From: Gordonibacter sp. An230
Lineage (GTDB): Bacteria > Actinomycetota > Coriobacteriia > Coriobacteriales > Eggerthellaceae
DNA: 64,000 bases
Assembly: GCF_002159915.1 (NCBI RefSeq)
Contig: NZ_NFJP01000013.1
Coordinates: 48,121 to 112,120 of the forward strand
Direction: 5' to 3'
The notes under the pieces are model-generated. The model saw only the letters and a program-made list of their open reading frames with translations. It had not been told where the DNA came from and searched no databases. The position numbers and the translations under genes were made by a program. Below are positions 24,872 to 34,095 of the stretch, one piece after another; position 1 is the stretch's first letter; every line of letters begins with the position of its first letter.

Positions 24872-24987
24872 GCGCCGCCCGGTCGGGACCGGTCCCGGCC
24901 GGGCGGCGCGCTCGGCGAAGGCTCGTGGATGCCGCCGGAATCTCCGCGTCGGACGGCTCCGTCCGGCTTTCCTCGCGCGGGTGTCGC

Positions 24988-25761
24988 CTATAGCCACAGG
25001 CGGTACGTGGCGTTCGCCGCGTAGTCGGACGTCTGCAGGGCGAAGTCCGATGCTTTCGCGTCGTCGAGCGCGGACGGATCGGCGAGCGCGCCGCTCACGA
25101 GGCGAAACGGCAGCACGATCTCTTGCGTCTCGCCGGGAGCGAGGTCGACCGAGATATCCTGCTCGCCCTCGCTGGGATTCAGAAGCGAGAACGCCTCTGC
25201 GTCGAGCGCGATCCCCGCGCCCATCTCGTCGTCTGCCGCGAGAAGGCCGCTCCACAGCGTGAACGTGGGCAAGGTGGCCCACCAGGCTTCGTAGTGCTCG
25301 TCCGAGGCGTTGGCGATCGAGACGGTGACGAGGACCATCTTGCCGTCGGAGGGGATCTTGTCCCAACTGTAGTAAGGGGGATTGAGCTCCCCGAACGACG
25401 CGACCGACGCTATGCGGACCTGTGTCGCCGTTACGTCGAGGCGGGGCGTCGTGCGCTCCCACAGCCCCATGCGCTCGAAGCTTCCGATCGCTCGCTCGGG
25501 CAGATCGTCTTGGGCGGCGTCGCTCAGCTCGTGCGCGCGTCCTTGCAGCAGCGCGGGCAGCTCCATCGTCGTTCCCGGTTCGAAGTCGATCACGCTTTCG
25601 GTGGCGCGGCCGCTTCCTGCCGCAAGCACTTCACGCGCATCGGCGGTCGGCATGGCCGGCTCTCCCGGAACGTAGCGTCCGGCGAACCACCCCATGACGA
25701 GCGAGGCGGCGATCAGACAGATGGTTCCGGCGACGATGCGGGTTTTCCGGTCGATCCTCAT
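24988..25761 (-). CDS. Membrane-anchored extracytoplasmic protein, unknown function
   Basis: A 257-residue protein with one N-terminal membrane helix (about residues 10-28, without lipobox) and an outward domain. The later part, KMVLVTVSIANASDEHYEAW ... DISVDLAPGETQEIVLPFRL, has the beta-sandwich pattern of DUF4352/DUF5067-type exported domains often fused to anchors in Coriobacteriia. No catalytic motif is seen. It is divergent from the LuxR regulator gene with a palindrome between the two, so it may be the target of that regulator. Confidence 0.6.
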   Translation of the reverse strand: MRIDRKTRIVAGTICLIAASLVMGWFAGRYVPGEPAMPTADAREVLAAGSGRATESVIDFEPGTTMELPALLQGRAHELSDAAQDDLPERAIGSFERMGLWERTTPRLDVTATQVRIASVASFGELNPPYYSWDKIPSDGKMVLVTVSIANASDEHYEAWWATLPTFTLWSGLLAADDEMGAGIALDAEAFSLLNPSEGEQDISVDLAPGETQEIVLPFRLVSGALADPSALDDAKASDFALQTSDYAANATYRLWL

Positions 25762-25844
25762 GAGGGCTCCAATCGTGAGAGACGCGGGCGGCGGTGCGCC
25801 CCTTGCGCGTTCGAAGCTAGCATCGCTTGCCGGTTCGCGGCAAC

Positions 25845-25860
25845 GGTGAATTATTTCACC
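25845..25860. promoter_or_regulatory. Palindrome between the LuxR gene and the anchored protein gene
   Basis: GGTGAATTATTTCACC is a perfect inverted repeat (6-bp arms, 4-base centre) 78 bases before the LuxR gene start and 84 bases before the divergent gene. A likely operator, by position. Confidence 0.5.
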
Positions 25861-25937
25861 CCTGCGCTTTGCCGCCTCGCGTGCTATGGTTTCCTCTGAC
25901 GAAACGTTCGGGAGCGGTCGATGACGAGGAGGCGGAC

Positions 25938-26534
25938 ATGACGGAGCTCACCTTGCTGGCGACAAGGGGGATCGTGCTCGTCGGCGTGGCCCTGCCGTTC
26001 GCGGCGGCGTGCGCCTCCGTCGTGCGCGCGTCGTACTTCGATGAGCCCGCCCGCTCCGACACGCTCCTCGCGCTGTACCGCCTCGTCGCGTTCGCGGGCG
26101 CGGTCGTTGGCAGTCTCGCGCTCGGCGAGGCGCAGGGGGACGCGGCGGCGGCCCTGTTCGCAGTCGCGTTCTGCGCGGGGTCGCTTGCGGTCGGGGCAGT
26201 GCTCGGACGCACGTGGCGCGCGGCCGAGGCGGCCGAGGCGCGCGCGGTCGAAAAGCTGCGCGCGCTCGTGGAGCGCTATCGCGAAAGCGAGTCGTCGCCG
26301 CAGACGCGCTGCGTCCGCGCCGCCCGCGCCTACGGCCTCACGCGGCGGGAGGAGGACATGCTCTTGCTCATCGTGGAGGGGCGCACCCAGCCCGAGATCG
26401 CTCGCGAGTTGTACGTGTCCCGCGACACGGTGAAGACCCACGTGCGCAACCTCTACCGCAAGATGGGCGTTTCGGGCAAGGCCGAGCTCGTGGAGGCGAT
26501 GAGCGCCGCCGAGCCGGCCCGCAGGCTCGGCTGA
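25938..26534 (+). CDS. Membrane-bound LuxR-family transcriptional regulator
   Basis: A 198-residue protein with three hydrophobic segments (about residues 8-28, 45-63 and 70-88), a short coiled segment, and a C-terminal LuxR/GerE helix-turn-helix: YGLTRREEDMLLLIVEGRTQ, then IARELYVSRDTVKTHVRNLY. No receiver domain is present. Membrane LuxR proteins of this layout are expanded in Eggerthellaceae, where they usually sit beside the genes they control. AGGAGG stands 7 bases before ATG 25938. Neighbouring targets: the divergent anchored protein is the nearest candidate. Confidence 0.85.
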   Translation: MTELTLLATRGIVLVGVALPFAAACASVVRASYFDEPARSDTLLALYRLVAFAGAVVGSLALGEAQGDAAAALFAVAFCAGSLAVGAVLGRTWRAAEAAEARAVEKLRALVERYRESESSPQTRCVRAARAYGLTRREEDMLLLIVEGRTQPEIARELYVSRDTVKTHVRNLYRKMGVSGKAELVEAMSAAEPARRLG

Positions 26535-26662
26535 GCAGCCTTTTGGAAGCCGCCGCGTTGGGGGCCTGCCGGCTCGGCGGCGGTGCCGCGCCGGCAGGCC
26601 CTTCCCGCCCGCCGGAACCGTCGCAAGCGGACAGGGAGGGGACGGGAAGAGCGGGGACGCGC

Positions 26663-28144
26663 TTACTTATGGTAGTAGCGGTGCTGCTCGTACTTCGGCT
26701 CGCAGCACACGTTGATGCCGAGCGTGCGGTAGAGCTTCTCGTCGGTGGCCGACAGGATCACGCTGAAGAACGCGTCGCAGCCGCGCAGGTCCTCCACGTG
26801 CTCGATGAGCTTCGCGGCGGCCTCGTCGGTGGCCGAGCTGATGGACAGCGCGATGAGCGTCTCGTCCGAGTGCAAACGGGGGTTGCGGCTGCGCAGCTGC
26901 TGGGTCTTGAGGCGGCAGATGGGGGTGATGGCCTCGTCGCTCAACACGTCTTTGTCGTCATCGACGCCCGCCACGCCCTTGAGCGCGTTCATGAGCAGCG
27001 ACGACGCCGCGCCCAGAAGCGCGGAGGTCTTGCCCGTCACCACCGAGCCGTCGGGCAGCACCATGGCGCCGGCCGGGCCGCCGGTCGTCTCCTCCTTCAG
27101 CAGCGCCGCCGAACGCGCAGGAGAGAGGCTCGCGTTCACGCCCGCCTGGTTCATCAACAGCTCGAGCCTCTCCAGCCTCTCGTGGCCGATTCCGGTGCGT
27201 TTCACCTCCACTGCGGTTTGGAAGTAGCGGCGCACGATCTCCATCTTGGCGGCGTCGCGCACGGCGTCGTCGTCCACGATGGCGTTGCCGGCCATGTTCA
27301 CGCCCATGTCGGTGGGCGACTGGTAGGGGCTTTCGCCCGAAATGCTCTCCAGCATGGCCTTGAGCACGGGGAATATCTCCACATCGCGGTTGTAGTTCAC
27401 CGTCGTCTCGCCGTAGGCTTCAAGATGGAACGGGTCGATGGTGTTTGCGTCGTCGAGATCGACCGTGGCCGCCTCGTACGCGATGTTCACGGGATGCTTG
27501 AGCGGCAGGTTCCACACGGGGAACGTCTCGTACTTTGCATAGCCGGCCTCGACGCCGCGTGTGTGCTCGTGGTAGAGCTGCGACAGGCACGTGGCCATCT
27601 TGCCCGAGCCGGGGCCGGGGGCGGTCACCACGACGAGCGGGCGCGTTGTCTCGACGTACTCGTTTCTGCCGTAGCCTTCGTCGCTTACGATGTGGTCGAT
27701 GTCGTAGGGGTAGCCGGCGATGGGGTAGTGCAGGTAGCTTTTGATCCCCAGGCTGTCGAGGCGCTTGCGGAACGCGCCGGCCGAGGGCTGGTTCGCGTAG
27801 TGGGTGATCACGACGCCGCTTGTGGCGAAGCCCATGGTGCGGAAGATGTCCATGAGGCGCAGCACGTCCTCGTCGTAGGTGATCCCCAAGTCTCCGCGCA
27901 CTTTGCTCTTCTCGATGTCGTTCGCGTTGATGGCGATGATGATCTCCACGTCGTCCGCGAGGCTTTTGAGCATGCGGATCTTGGAGTCGGGCTCGAAACC
28001 GGGCAGCACGCGAGCGGCATGGTAGTCGTCGAACAGCTTGCCGCCGAATTCCAGGTAGAGCTTCCCTCCGAACTGCTCGATGCGGCTGCGGATGTGCTCG
28101 GCTTGCAGTGCGATGTACTTGTCGTTGTCGAATCCGTTGCGCAT
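26663..28144 (-). CDS. DUF1846 (UPF0371) family protein
   Basis: A 493-residue soluble protein matching the DUF1846 family throughout: opening KYIALQAEHIRSRIEQFGGK, the central GPGSGKMATCLSQLYHEHTR, and the closing SATDEKLYRTLGINVCCEPK. The GPGSGK stretch looks like a nucleotide-binding loop. Structures are known for the family but its role is not established. Length is standard (about 490-500). It is monocistronic and read away from xerD. Confidence 0.88.
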   Translation of the reverse strand: MRNGFDNDKYIALQAEHIRSRIEQFGGKLYLEFGGKLFDDYHAARVLPGFEPDSKIRMLKSLADDVEIIIAINANDIEKSKVRGDLGITYDEDVLRLMDIFRTMGFATSGVVITHYANQPSAGAFRKRLDSLGIKSYLHYPIAGYPYDIDHIVSDEGYGRNEYVETTRPLVVVTAPGPGSGKMATCLSQLYHEHTRGVEAGYAKYETFPVWNLPLKHPVNIAYEAATVDLDDANTIDPFHLEAYGETTVNYNRDVEIFPVLKAMLESISGESPYQSPTDMGVNMAGNAIVDDDAVRDAAKMEIVRRYFQTAVEVKRTGIGHERLERLELLMNQAGVNASLSPARSAALLKEETTGGPAGAMVLPDGSVVTGKTSALLGAASSLLMNALKGVAGVDDDKDVLSDEAITPICRLKTQQLRSRNPRLHSDETLIALSISSATDEAAAKLIEHVEDLRGCDAFFSVILSATDEKLYRTLGINVCCEPKYEQHRYYHK

Positions 28145-28299
28145 GGGATGGCGGCGCTCCTTTCTGGGGATGGCGGCGGTGCGCGCGGCGCCCTTCGGCG
28201 CTCTCGTCGCACGCGACGATTATAGCCTACCTTGGCGCGAAGCGATGTTTCCGGCATGTGAATTTGTCTGGAAGGCAGGCCGACTGCTATCCTGTGGGC

Positions 28300-28327
28300 G
28301 TAGCCCGTAGCCCGTAGCCCGTAGCCC
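28300..28327. repeat. Four tandem GTAGCCC heptamers
   Basis: Four perfect copies of a 7-base unit lie head to tail 48 bases before the xerD start. Short perfect tandem repeats in a promoter region can vary in number by slippage. Confidence 0.8.
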
Positions 28328-28375
28328 GGAACGCGATCTGCGCGTCGTCATCCGGGCGGGAGGAGGGAGGATCGC

Positions 28376-29305
28376 GTGCAGGACGAGGACATGGTCCGCG
28401 AGTACCTGGTTCATCTGCGCATCGAGCGCGGATGCTCGCCGCTGACCGCGCAGGCTTACAGGGTCGATCTCGCCGACTTCTCCTCCTTCCTCGACGGGCG
28501 CGGCGTCGCGCGTCTGGCGGACGTCGATCGCGAGACGGTGGTGGACTACGAGGCCGATCTTATCGAGAGAGGCTATGCGGCTTCGAGCATCGACAGGCGC
28601 GTCTCGGCGATCAAGGGGCTGTACCGGTTCCTTGTGCGCGAGGGCTTCGTGCGGCACAGCCCTGCCGTCACGCTGCAGCTGCCGAAGGCTCCCGAGCGTC
28701 TGCCCGACGTGCTGAGCGTGTCCCAGATGGACGACTTGCTGTCCTCTCCCGTCGAGCGCGCTCCGATCCCCTTGCGCAACCGCGCCCTCCTCGAGGTGCT
28801 TTACGGGTGCGGCTTGCGCGCGAGCGAGTGCACGGGCCTCGACGTGCCCGACGCTGCGCTCGACGAAGGGTACCTGCGCGTTGTTGGCAAAGGCGGCAAG
28901 GAGCGCATCGCGCCTATATCGGGCGCCGCCTTGCAGGCGTTGGCGGAGTACCTAGCCGAAGGGCGACCCGAGCTCGTGCGCCCATGCGCGAAGCCCGTGT
29001 CGGCCGTGTTCCTCAACGCGCGCGGCGGTCGTCTTTCGCGCCAGAGCGTCCATGCCGTTGTGGCAGAGGCAGGACGCTCGATCGGCGTTGCGAACCTGCA
29101 CCCGCACACGCTGCGGCACTCGTTCGCAACCCATATGCTGGAGGGCGGGGCAGACCTGCGCGTCATCCAGGAAATCCTTGGACATGCCGACATCTCCACC
29201 ACGCAGGTGTACACCCATGTGGGTCGTGCGCATCTGCGCGAGGAGTACCTGAGTGCCCATCCGAGAGCCCGCGCCTGCCCGCCCCCCGAAGCGGAACGGC
29301 CGTAA
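28376..29305 (+). CDS. xerD: Tyrosine recombinase XerD-like (XerC/XerD family)
   Basis: A 309-residue site-specific recombinase for chromosome dimer resolution. The SAM-like core-binding domain (1-90) is followed by the catalytic domain with GCGLRASE (first Arg), the KGGKER lysine, HTLRHSFATHML (His/Arg pair), LGHADISTTQVYTHV (His and Tyr nucleophile). The start is GTG 28376 with GGAGGGAGG six bases before; ATG 28391 lacks a site. No integrase-associated phage genes, tRNA disruption or att repeats are near, so it is a housekeeping recombinase rather than an island integrase. XerC versus XerD cannot be fixed by eye. Confidence 0.9.
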   Translation: MQDEDMVREYLVHLRIERGCSPLTAQAYRVDLADFSSFLDGRGVARLADVDRETVVDYEADLIERGYAASSIDRRVSAIKGLYRFLVREGFVRHSPAVTLQLPKAPERLPDVLSVSQMDDLLSSPVERAPIPLRNRALLEVLYGCGLRASECTGLDVPDAALDEGYLRVVGKGGKERIAPISGAALQALAEYLAEGRPELVRPCAKPVSAVFLNARGGRLSRQSVHAVVAEAGRSIGVANLHPHTLRHSFATHMLEGGADLRVIQEILGHADISTTQVYTHVGRAHLREEYLSAHPRARACPPPEAERP

Positions 29306-30108
29306 CGGGCGGGACTCCCCCTCTCCACTGCGCCGACCGGCTTCGTTTCGTGCCCCGTTTTTCCGATCGGCGCCCCTCTCCTTGTTAGAATATCCGGTAT
29401 TTTGGCCGCGAAAGCCCGTTTTGGCACGCTTCGGGGCGCTCAGGCCTATGCCGATTTTTCCGACCTGGGGTTTTGTCGCGCATCGCATCTTTTTTGACAA
29501 GGGAAGCCGGATTTCGCGTCAGAGCGGGGTTCCGTGGCCAAAAAGAGGCGGTTTCTTGGCATGAAGGCGAAACGGACCCGCATTGAGCCTTCGCAAGTAT
29601 CCGATGCGCGAGGGCCGGCGGGCAGGCTATTTCGCTGCGTGCAAAGAGGGGAGCGCGGCCCGGATGCTGGGAGAAGGCGCAGTCCGGATACTGGAAAACC
29701 CGGTCGTTGCGCGTCGCTTTGCTTCTCGCCGTGTCGTCCGATGCGGGGCGTCCGTCCTGCCCAAGGCGCGATATGCCGCCCCGGCTACCCCTCTCGCGGG
29801 CGATTCTCCGCCGTCCCTCGCAGCTGGCTTTCCGATTGCCGCGCCTCCGCCTTCCTAGCCCATCCCGCTTCTCTGCAGCCGGTTGCCTCCCTGTCGCGTC
29901 GTGCCACTCGCTTTGCCGGTGCCACAGATTCCGCACAACTCTCCCACTTCATCCCACCGGCAGCCAAGCGGCCCATATCTTGTGTGCCTTTCCGCGCTGC
30001 CGGCCTACATGTGGATGAGGCTTGTTCGAGGCGGGGCGGGCTAAGTTGACAAGTGGGCGAATGGTGGGTTTCGAAATGCTTAAAAACTGGCCAAATGCCC
30101 AATATTTG
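29306..30108. other. 0.8-kb gene-poor region before mraZ
   Basis: No gene is supported. The left part has several related TTTTGGC words (29400-29560), the right part is C/T-rich on the plus strand. TTGACA at 30046-30051 is a consensus -35 but lacks a good -10 at the right distance. Confidence 0.5.
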
Positions 30109-30137
30109 TTGCGAAGTGGGGCAAAGTGGGATAGAAT
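30109..30137 (+). promoter_or_regulatory. dcw promoter with MraZ boxes
   Basis: TTGCGA (30109-30114), 17-bp spacer and TAGAAT (30132-30137) form a good promoter 45 bases before mraZ. AAGTGGGGCA-AAGTGGGATA, two AAGTGGG units with a 10-bp period (30114-30133), fill the spacer. Repeated TGGGN boxes with this period are the known MraZ target. Two further TGGG units stand at 30054 and 30065. Confidence 0.75.
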
Positions 30138-30181
30138 TCCAAACACCGAAAGGCCGCGCGTACGACGGCGGAAAGGGAGGC

Positions 30182-30637
30182 ATGGCGGAAGACGTCAACA
30201 AGGTTGTCGATCTGAACGGGGCGTACCGCCACAAGGTGGACGCGAAAGGCCGCATGTCTCTTCCCGCGTCGTTTCGCAAGGTGCTTTCGACGGACCTGGT
30301 GGTAACCCGTCATCCCGACGACGAGTGCCTCTACGTGTTCGAGCCCGACGGCTTCAACGCGTGGGTGGCGGGCGTTTTCGAGGACGCGTTTGGGAAGTTC
30401 GATTCGTCGAACGACCTGCACGTCAAGCTGCGCCGCAAGCTCAAGTCGCGCGCGGTGGACGTGTCCATCGACGCGGCGGGCCGCATCATGCTCTCTGCAG
30501 AGCAGCGCGCCTCCGTCGGCATCGGCAAGGACGTCGTCGTCGTGGGCAACACGGGTTATTTCGAGGTCTGGGACGCGAAGCGCTACGACGAGCAAGACGA
30601 AGAAGTCGATCTCGGCCTTCTCTTCAAAAAGTCGTAA
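30182..30637 (+). CDS. mraZ: Transcriptional regulator MraZ
   Basis: A 151-residue AbrB-like regulator, first gene of the dcw cluster. The two MraZ/SpoVT-AbrB repeats are visible: YRHKVDAKGRMSLPASFRK (residues 14-32) and KLKSRAVDVSIDAAGRIMLS (residues 84-103). It is known to bind TGGGN-type repeats in its own promoter and to repress the cluster; such repeats lie at 30114-30133. ATG 30182 follows GGAAAGGGAGG; a longer frame from 30053 runs through the operator and is rejected. rsmH starts 3 bases after the stop. Confidence 0.95.
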   Translation: MAEDVNKVVDLNGAYRHKVDAKGRMSLPASFRKVLSTDLVVTRHPDDECLYVFEPDGFNAWVAGVFEDAFGKFDSSNDLHVKLRRKLKSRAVDVSIDAAGRIMLSAEQRASVGIGKDVVVVGNTGYFEVWDAKRYDEQDEEVDLGLLFKKS

Positions 30638-30640
30638 GGC

Positions 30641-31606
30641 GTGAGCGCTGTGACAAGCGAATACCGGCACATACCAGTCCTGCTCGCCGAGTGCCTCGAG
30701 CACTTGAACCTTCAAACCCAGCACACGTTCGTGGACGCCACGCTCGGCGGGGCAGGGCATTCTTTCGAAGCCGCCAAGCGCCTTGGAGGCGCGGGCACGC
30801 TCATCGGCATCGATCAGGACGAGGTGGCGCTTGCCGCCGCCCGTCGCAAACTCGGGACGCTGCCGAAGGACGCGAGCCCGCGCATCGAGCTGGTGCGCGG
30901 CAACTTCGGAGACATGGACGAGGCGCTTCTCGGCGCCGAGGTTCCCGGCGTCGATGCGGTCCTGTTCGATCTCGGGGTGTCCTCGGTGCAGATAGACACG
31001 CCGTCTCGGGGCTTCTCCTTCAAAGAGGACGGGCCTCTTGATATGCGGATGGATCCGGGTAGACAATCCCTCACCGCAGCAGAGATCCTCAACACCTATA
31101 CCGCAGCAGATCTCGCTCGGATCATCCGCGCCTACTCGGACGAGAGGTGGGCAAGCCGCATCGCCGATTTTGTGGTGCGTGCCCGTCAGAGCGCTCCCAT
31201 CGAAACGAGCGCGCAGCTCGTGGACATCGTCAAGGCCGCCATCCCCGCTTCGGCTCGTCGGGCGGGAGGCCATCCGGCGAAGCGCACGTTCCAGGCGCTG
31301 CGCATCGAAGTGAACGGTGAGTTGGATGTGCTCAAACGGGGGCTCGACGCGGCCGTGCGCTGGCTCAATCCCGGCGGCAGGCTCGTGGTGATCAGCTACC
31401 ACTCGCTTGAGGATCGCATCGTCAAGGAGACGTTCGCGCGGTGCGCGAACCGCTGCACCTGCCCGCCGGATCTGCCGGTGTGCTCGTGCGGGAAACAGCC
31501 GGTGCTCGACATCGTCACGAGAAAACCGATCCTTCCGAGCGCGGAGGAGATCGAACGCAACCCCCGCGCGCGCAGCGCCAAGCTGCGCGTCGCGCAGAAG
31601 CGCTGA
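30641..31606 (+). CDS. rsmH: 16S rRNA (cytosine(1402)-N(4))-methyltransferase
   Basis: A 321-residue SAM-dependent methyltransferase acting on the 30S decoding site. Family marks: HIPVLLAECLEHL, the SAM loop DATLGGAGHS, LFDLGVSS, the GPLDMRMDP segment and the C-terminal YHSLEDRIVK. It begins with GTG 30641, three bases after mraZ; a second GTG at 30650 is possible and would fit HIPVL alignment equally. The standard second gene of the dcw cluster. Confidence 0.95.
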   Translation: MSAVTSEYRHIPVLLAECLEHLNLQTQHTFVDATLGGAGHSFEAAKRLGGAGTLIGIDQDEVALAAARRKLGTLPKDASPRIELVRGNFGDMDEALLGAEVPGVDAVLFDLGVSSVQIDTPSRGFSFKEDGPLDMRMDPGRQSLTAAEILNTYTAADLARIIRAYSDERWASRIADFVVRARQSAPIETSAQLVDIVKAAIPASARRAGGHPAKRTFQALRIEVNGELDVLKRGLDAAVRWLNPGGRLVVISYHSLEDRIVKETFARCANRCTCPPDLPVCSCGKQPVLDIVTRKPILPSAEEIERNPRARSAKLRVAQKR

Positions 31607-31695
31607 GCGGCCTGGCCGCCTTCGGCGCGCAAGAGAACAGAACCGCATCGCACACGACCGCCGCACGCATCCGATACGAAGAAAGGGGGTTGGCC

Positions 31696-32160
31696 ATGAG
31701 CGCACAGCCGGCGTACTCGCAGTATCCCGAACGCTCTTTCGAACGCGCTCCGCGCGAGCGCATCAGCGTCGTTCCCGGCCGTGGCTCGCGCACCCAGGCC
31801 CCGACCCTCTCTCCAGGCGTCGTGTTTCTCGCGAAGCTGGCCGCCGTCGTGTTCGTGGCAGTGGCGCTTGTGGCGTTCGCCCGCATCGGCTTGACGTCGG
31901 CGACGCTGTCGGCCACCATGCAAGCCAACGATCTGTCTCAGCAGATCGACGATGCCCGCTCCCGGGGCGCTGAGCTCGAGGTGTCTCAAAGCGCGCTGTC
32001 CAACCCGACAAAGGTCAAGCAGCACGCTGGCAAGCTGGGCATGGCTGCGCCTGGGTCGGCCGGTGTCATCGACCTCGAAAAGGATGTCGTCGCCACCGAC
32101 GAAGCGGGTGCGCTGTCTCTTTCGCAGAGCGTGGCGAACGCGTTCGACCCCGAGGCGTAG
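31696..32160 (+). CDS. FtsL-like division protein
   Basis: A 154-residue bitopic membrane protein. A basic, disordered N-terminus (1-45) precedes one membrane helix (about 48-70, FLAKLAAVVFVAVALVAFAR) and a short heptad-type segment (about 75-120). This size, topology and position between rsmH and ftsI are those of FtsL, which links the septal synthase to FtsQ/DivIB; primary sequence of FtsL is poorly conserved, so the call rests on context. AAAGGGGG precedes ATG 31696, 89 bases after rsmH. Confidence 0.7.
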   Translation: MSAQPAYSQYPERSFERAPRERISVVPGRGSRTQAPTLSPGVVFLAKLAAVVFVAVALVAFARIGLTSATLSATMQANDLSQQIDDARSRGAELEVSQSALSNPTKVKQHAGKLGMAAPGSAGVIDLEKDVVATDEAGALSLSQSVANAFDPEA

Positions 32161-32165
32161 GTGCC

Positions 32166-34085
32166 GTGGTCGACAAGGGTCACAAGCAGAGGGGCGCACG
32201 TCCCGCCCGCGGTCGCGGGGGTCGCTGCTCCGCAGCCCGCCCTGCGCAAGGCCGCGCCTCGCGATCCGGCGCGGCCCGTCGCGGTCGCTCCGCGGGCTTC
32301 TCTTGGTCGAATCGCGTGACGGCCGACTCCTTCGTGGCCGCGCCCAATCCCAATTCCAGCCGTCCGTTTCTCCCCGTGCTCGCTTTCATCGTCGTTGCGG
32401 CGCTGCTCGCGTTGCGCCTAGGGTATTTGCAAGTGGTCGCTGCGCCGGCTCTTGCCGCGCAGGCCGAAGACGCGCGCATGGCCTACGATTGGGTCGAGCC
32501 GCGTCGCGGCACCATCTACGACCGCAACGGCGTGGTGCTGGCGACTTCCGTGGAATCGACCACTATCTATGTCGACCCTGCGGAGGTGGACGACGCGAAC
32601 GTTACGGCAGAGGTGCTTGCCGAGGTGCTCGGCGGCAAGAAGTCGGACTACCTTGAGGCGGCGACCATGGCGAACACGCGCTATGCGCTTGTGAAGAAGC
32701 AGGCCGACGTGGAGGTGGGCGAGCGTTTGCGCAAGCGCACGGCCGAGCTGTCGGCAGAAGGCGGCGAGCGCGAGGGCATGGACTTCGGCATCCGCTACAA
32801 GACGGAATGGCGGCGCGAATACCCCAACGGCCGCGTGGGCGGCCAGGTCATCGGCTTGTGCAACCTGGAAGTAGATGCGGAGAACAACCGAGAGTACTAC
32901 GTGGGCGCAACCGGGCTCGAGCTGTACTACGACGACGTGCTTTCGGGCGAGGCCGGCTACACGCGCGAGGAGCGCGCTACCGACGGCACGCCCATTCCCG
33001 GAGGCAAGCGAGAGTCGAAAGAGGCTGTTGATGGCGAGGACATCGTCATCTCCATCGATATAGAGCTACAGCAGACCGTAGAGGAGCGGCTGGAAGCCGA
33101 TCAGGAGAACCTCACGGCCAATGGCGGCAGCGCGATTGTCATGGATGGCGGCACGGGCGAAATCTACGCGGCGGCTTCGCTTCCCCTGCTCGATCCAACG
33201 GACAGGACGCAGATGGAGGACGACGCCCCCAGGCTCAAGTGCGTGACCGACTTGTTCGAACCCGGCTCCATCTTCAAATCGGTCTCCACGATGGCCATCC
33301 TTGAAACCGGGACGATGGGACCCGACGACATGCTGTTCTGCCCGGCAAGCATCACCGCCGACGGCTACACCATCTCCGACGCGCACGAGCGCGGCGATGC
33401 GACGTTCACGCTGCGTCAGATCCTCGACCAATCGTCGAACGTGGGCATCTCCCTGGCCACCGAGAAGATGGGCTTCGAGGAGCTGTACAACCACATCCTC
33501 GCGTACAACTTGCACGAGAAGACGGGCGTCGATTTTCCGGGCGAAGGCGAAGAGGGAACCGATATTTTGGGCTTGCTTTCGGACTTGGACCAGTGGAGCA
33601 CTGTTCAGGCCTACAACGTGAGCTTCGGCCAAGGCGTCTCGCTCACGCCGCTTCAGATCACGCGCTTCTACGGCGCGCTCGTGAATGACGGAGTGGAATG
33701 CACGCCTCACTTCCTCGTCTCGAAACCCCAAAGCGGCGAGACGCCCGAGTATGCCACGGAGGACGTCATAGAGAACAAGGATGCGATCGACGAGATGACG
33801 AGCATGCTCGAAACGGTGGTGACCGACGGTACGGGCAAGGCCGCTGCCATCGAGGGCTTCAACGTGGCCGGCAAGACCTCGACGGCCGAGATCTACGACG
33901 AAGAGAACGGCGGTTATCGAAAAGGGGTGTACAATCTGGCCTTCACCGGTTTCCTTGCCGACTCTTCAAGCCAATTGGTTTGTTTTGTGGGTGCGAACGA
34001 GGTTCCCATCGACAACGTGGTCACGCCAATGTTTAAGGATATAATGACAGCAGCCATCGACCGTTTCGACATCTATCCGGAATGA
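32166..34085 (+). CDS. ftsI: Septal penicillin-binding protein 2 (transpeptidase FtsI)
   Basis: A 639-residue class B penicillin-binding protein for septal cross-linking. A basic N-terminus (1-50), one membrane helix (about 67-85), the pedestal domain starting RRGTIYDRNGVVLATS, and the transpeptidase domain with the SxxK serine in EPGSIFKSVS, SSN, and KTSTAEI as the KTG-type motif (KTS here). GTG 32166 begins five bases after the ftsL-like stop, so translation may be coupled. No PASTA domain is present. Essential division synthase partner of FtsW encoded downstream. Confidence 0.93.
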   Translation: MVDKGHKQRGARPARGRGGRCSAARPAQGRASRSGAARRGRSAGFSWSNRVTADSFVAAPNPNSSRPFLPVLAFIVVAALLALRLGYLQVVAAPALAAQAEDARMAYDWVEPRRGTIYDRNGVVLATSVESTTIYVDPAEVDDANVTAEVLAEVLGGKKSDYLEAATMANTRYALVKKQADVEVGERLRKRTAELSAEGGEREGMDFGIRYKTEWRREYPNGRVGGQVIGLCNLEVDAENNREYYVGATGLELYYDDVLSGEAGYTREERATDGTPIPGGKRESKEAVDGEDIVISIDIELQQTVEERLEADQENLTANGGSAIVMDGGTGEIYAAASLPLLDPTDRTQMEDDAPRLKCVTDLFEPGSIFKSVSTMAILETGTMGPDDMLFCPASITADGYTISDAHERGDATFTLRQILDQSSNVGISLATEKMGFEELYNHILAYNLHEKTGVDFPGEGEEGTDILGLLSDLDQWSTVQAYNVSFGQGVSLTPLQITRFYGALVNDGVECTPHFLVSKPQSGETPEYATEDVIENKDAIDEMTSMLETVVTDGTGKAAAIEGFNVAGKTSTAEIYDEENGGYRKGVYNLAFTGFLADSSSQLVCFVGANEVPIDNVVTPMFKDIMTAAIDRFDIYPE

Positions 34086-34095
34086 GGGAGTCGCC

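Noticed and set aside
28376..29305. The tyrosine recombinase as integrase of a mobile island
   Set aside because: No phage or conjugation genes, no adjacent tRNA and no attachment repeats; the sequence is of the housekeeping XerC/XerD type.
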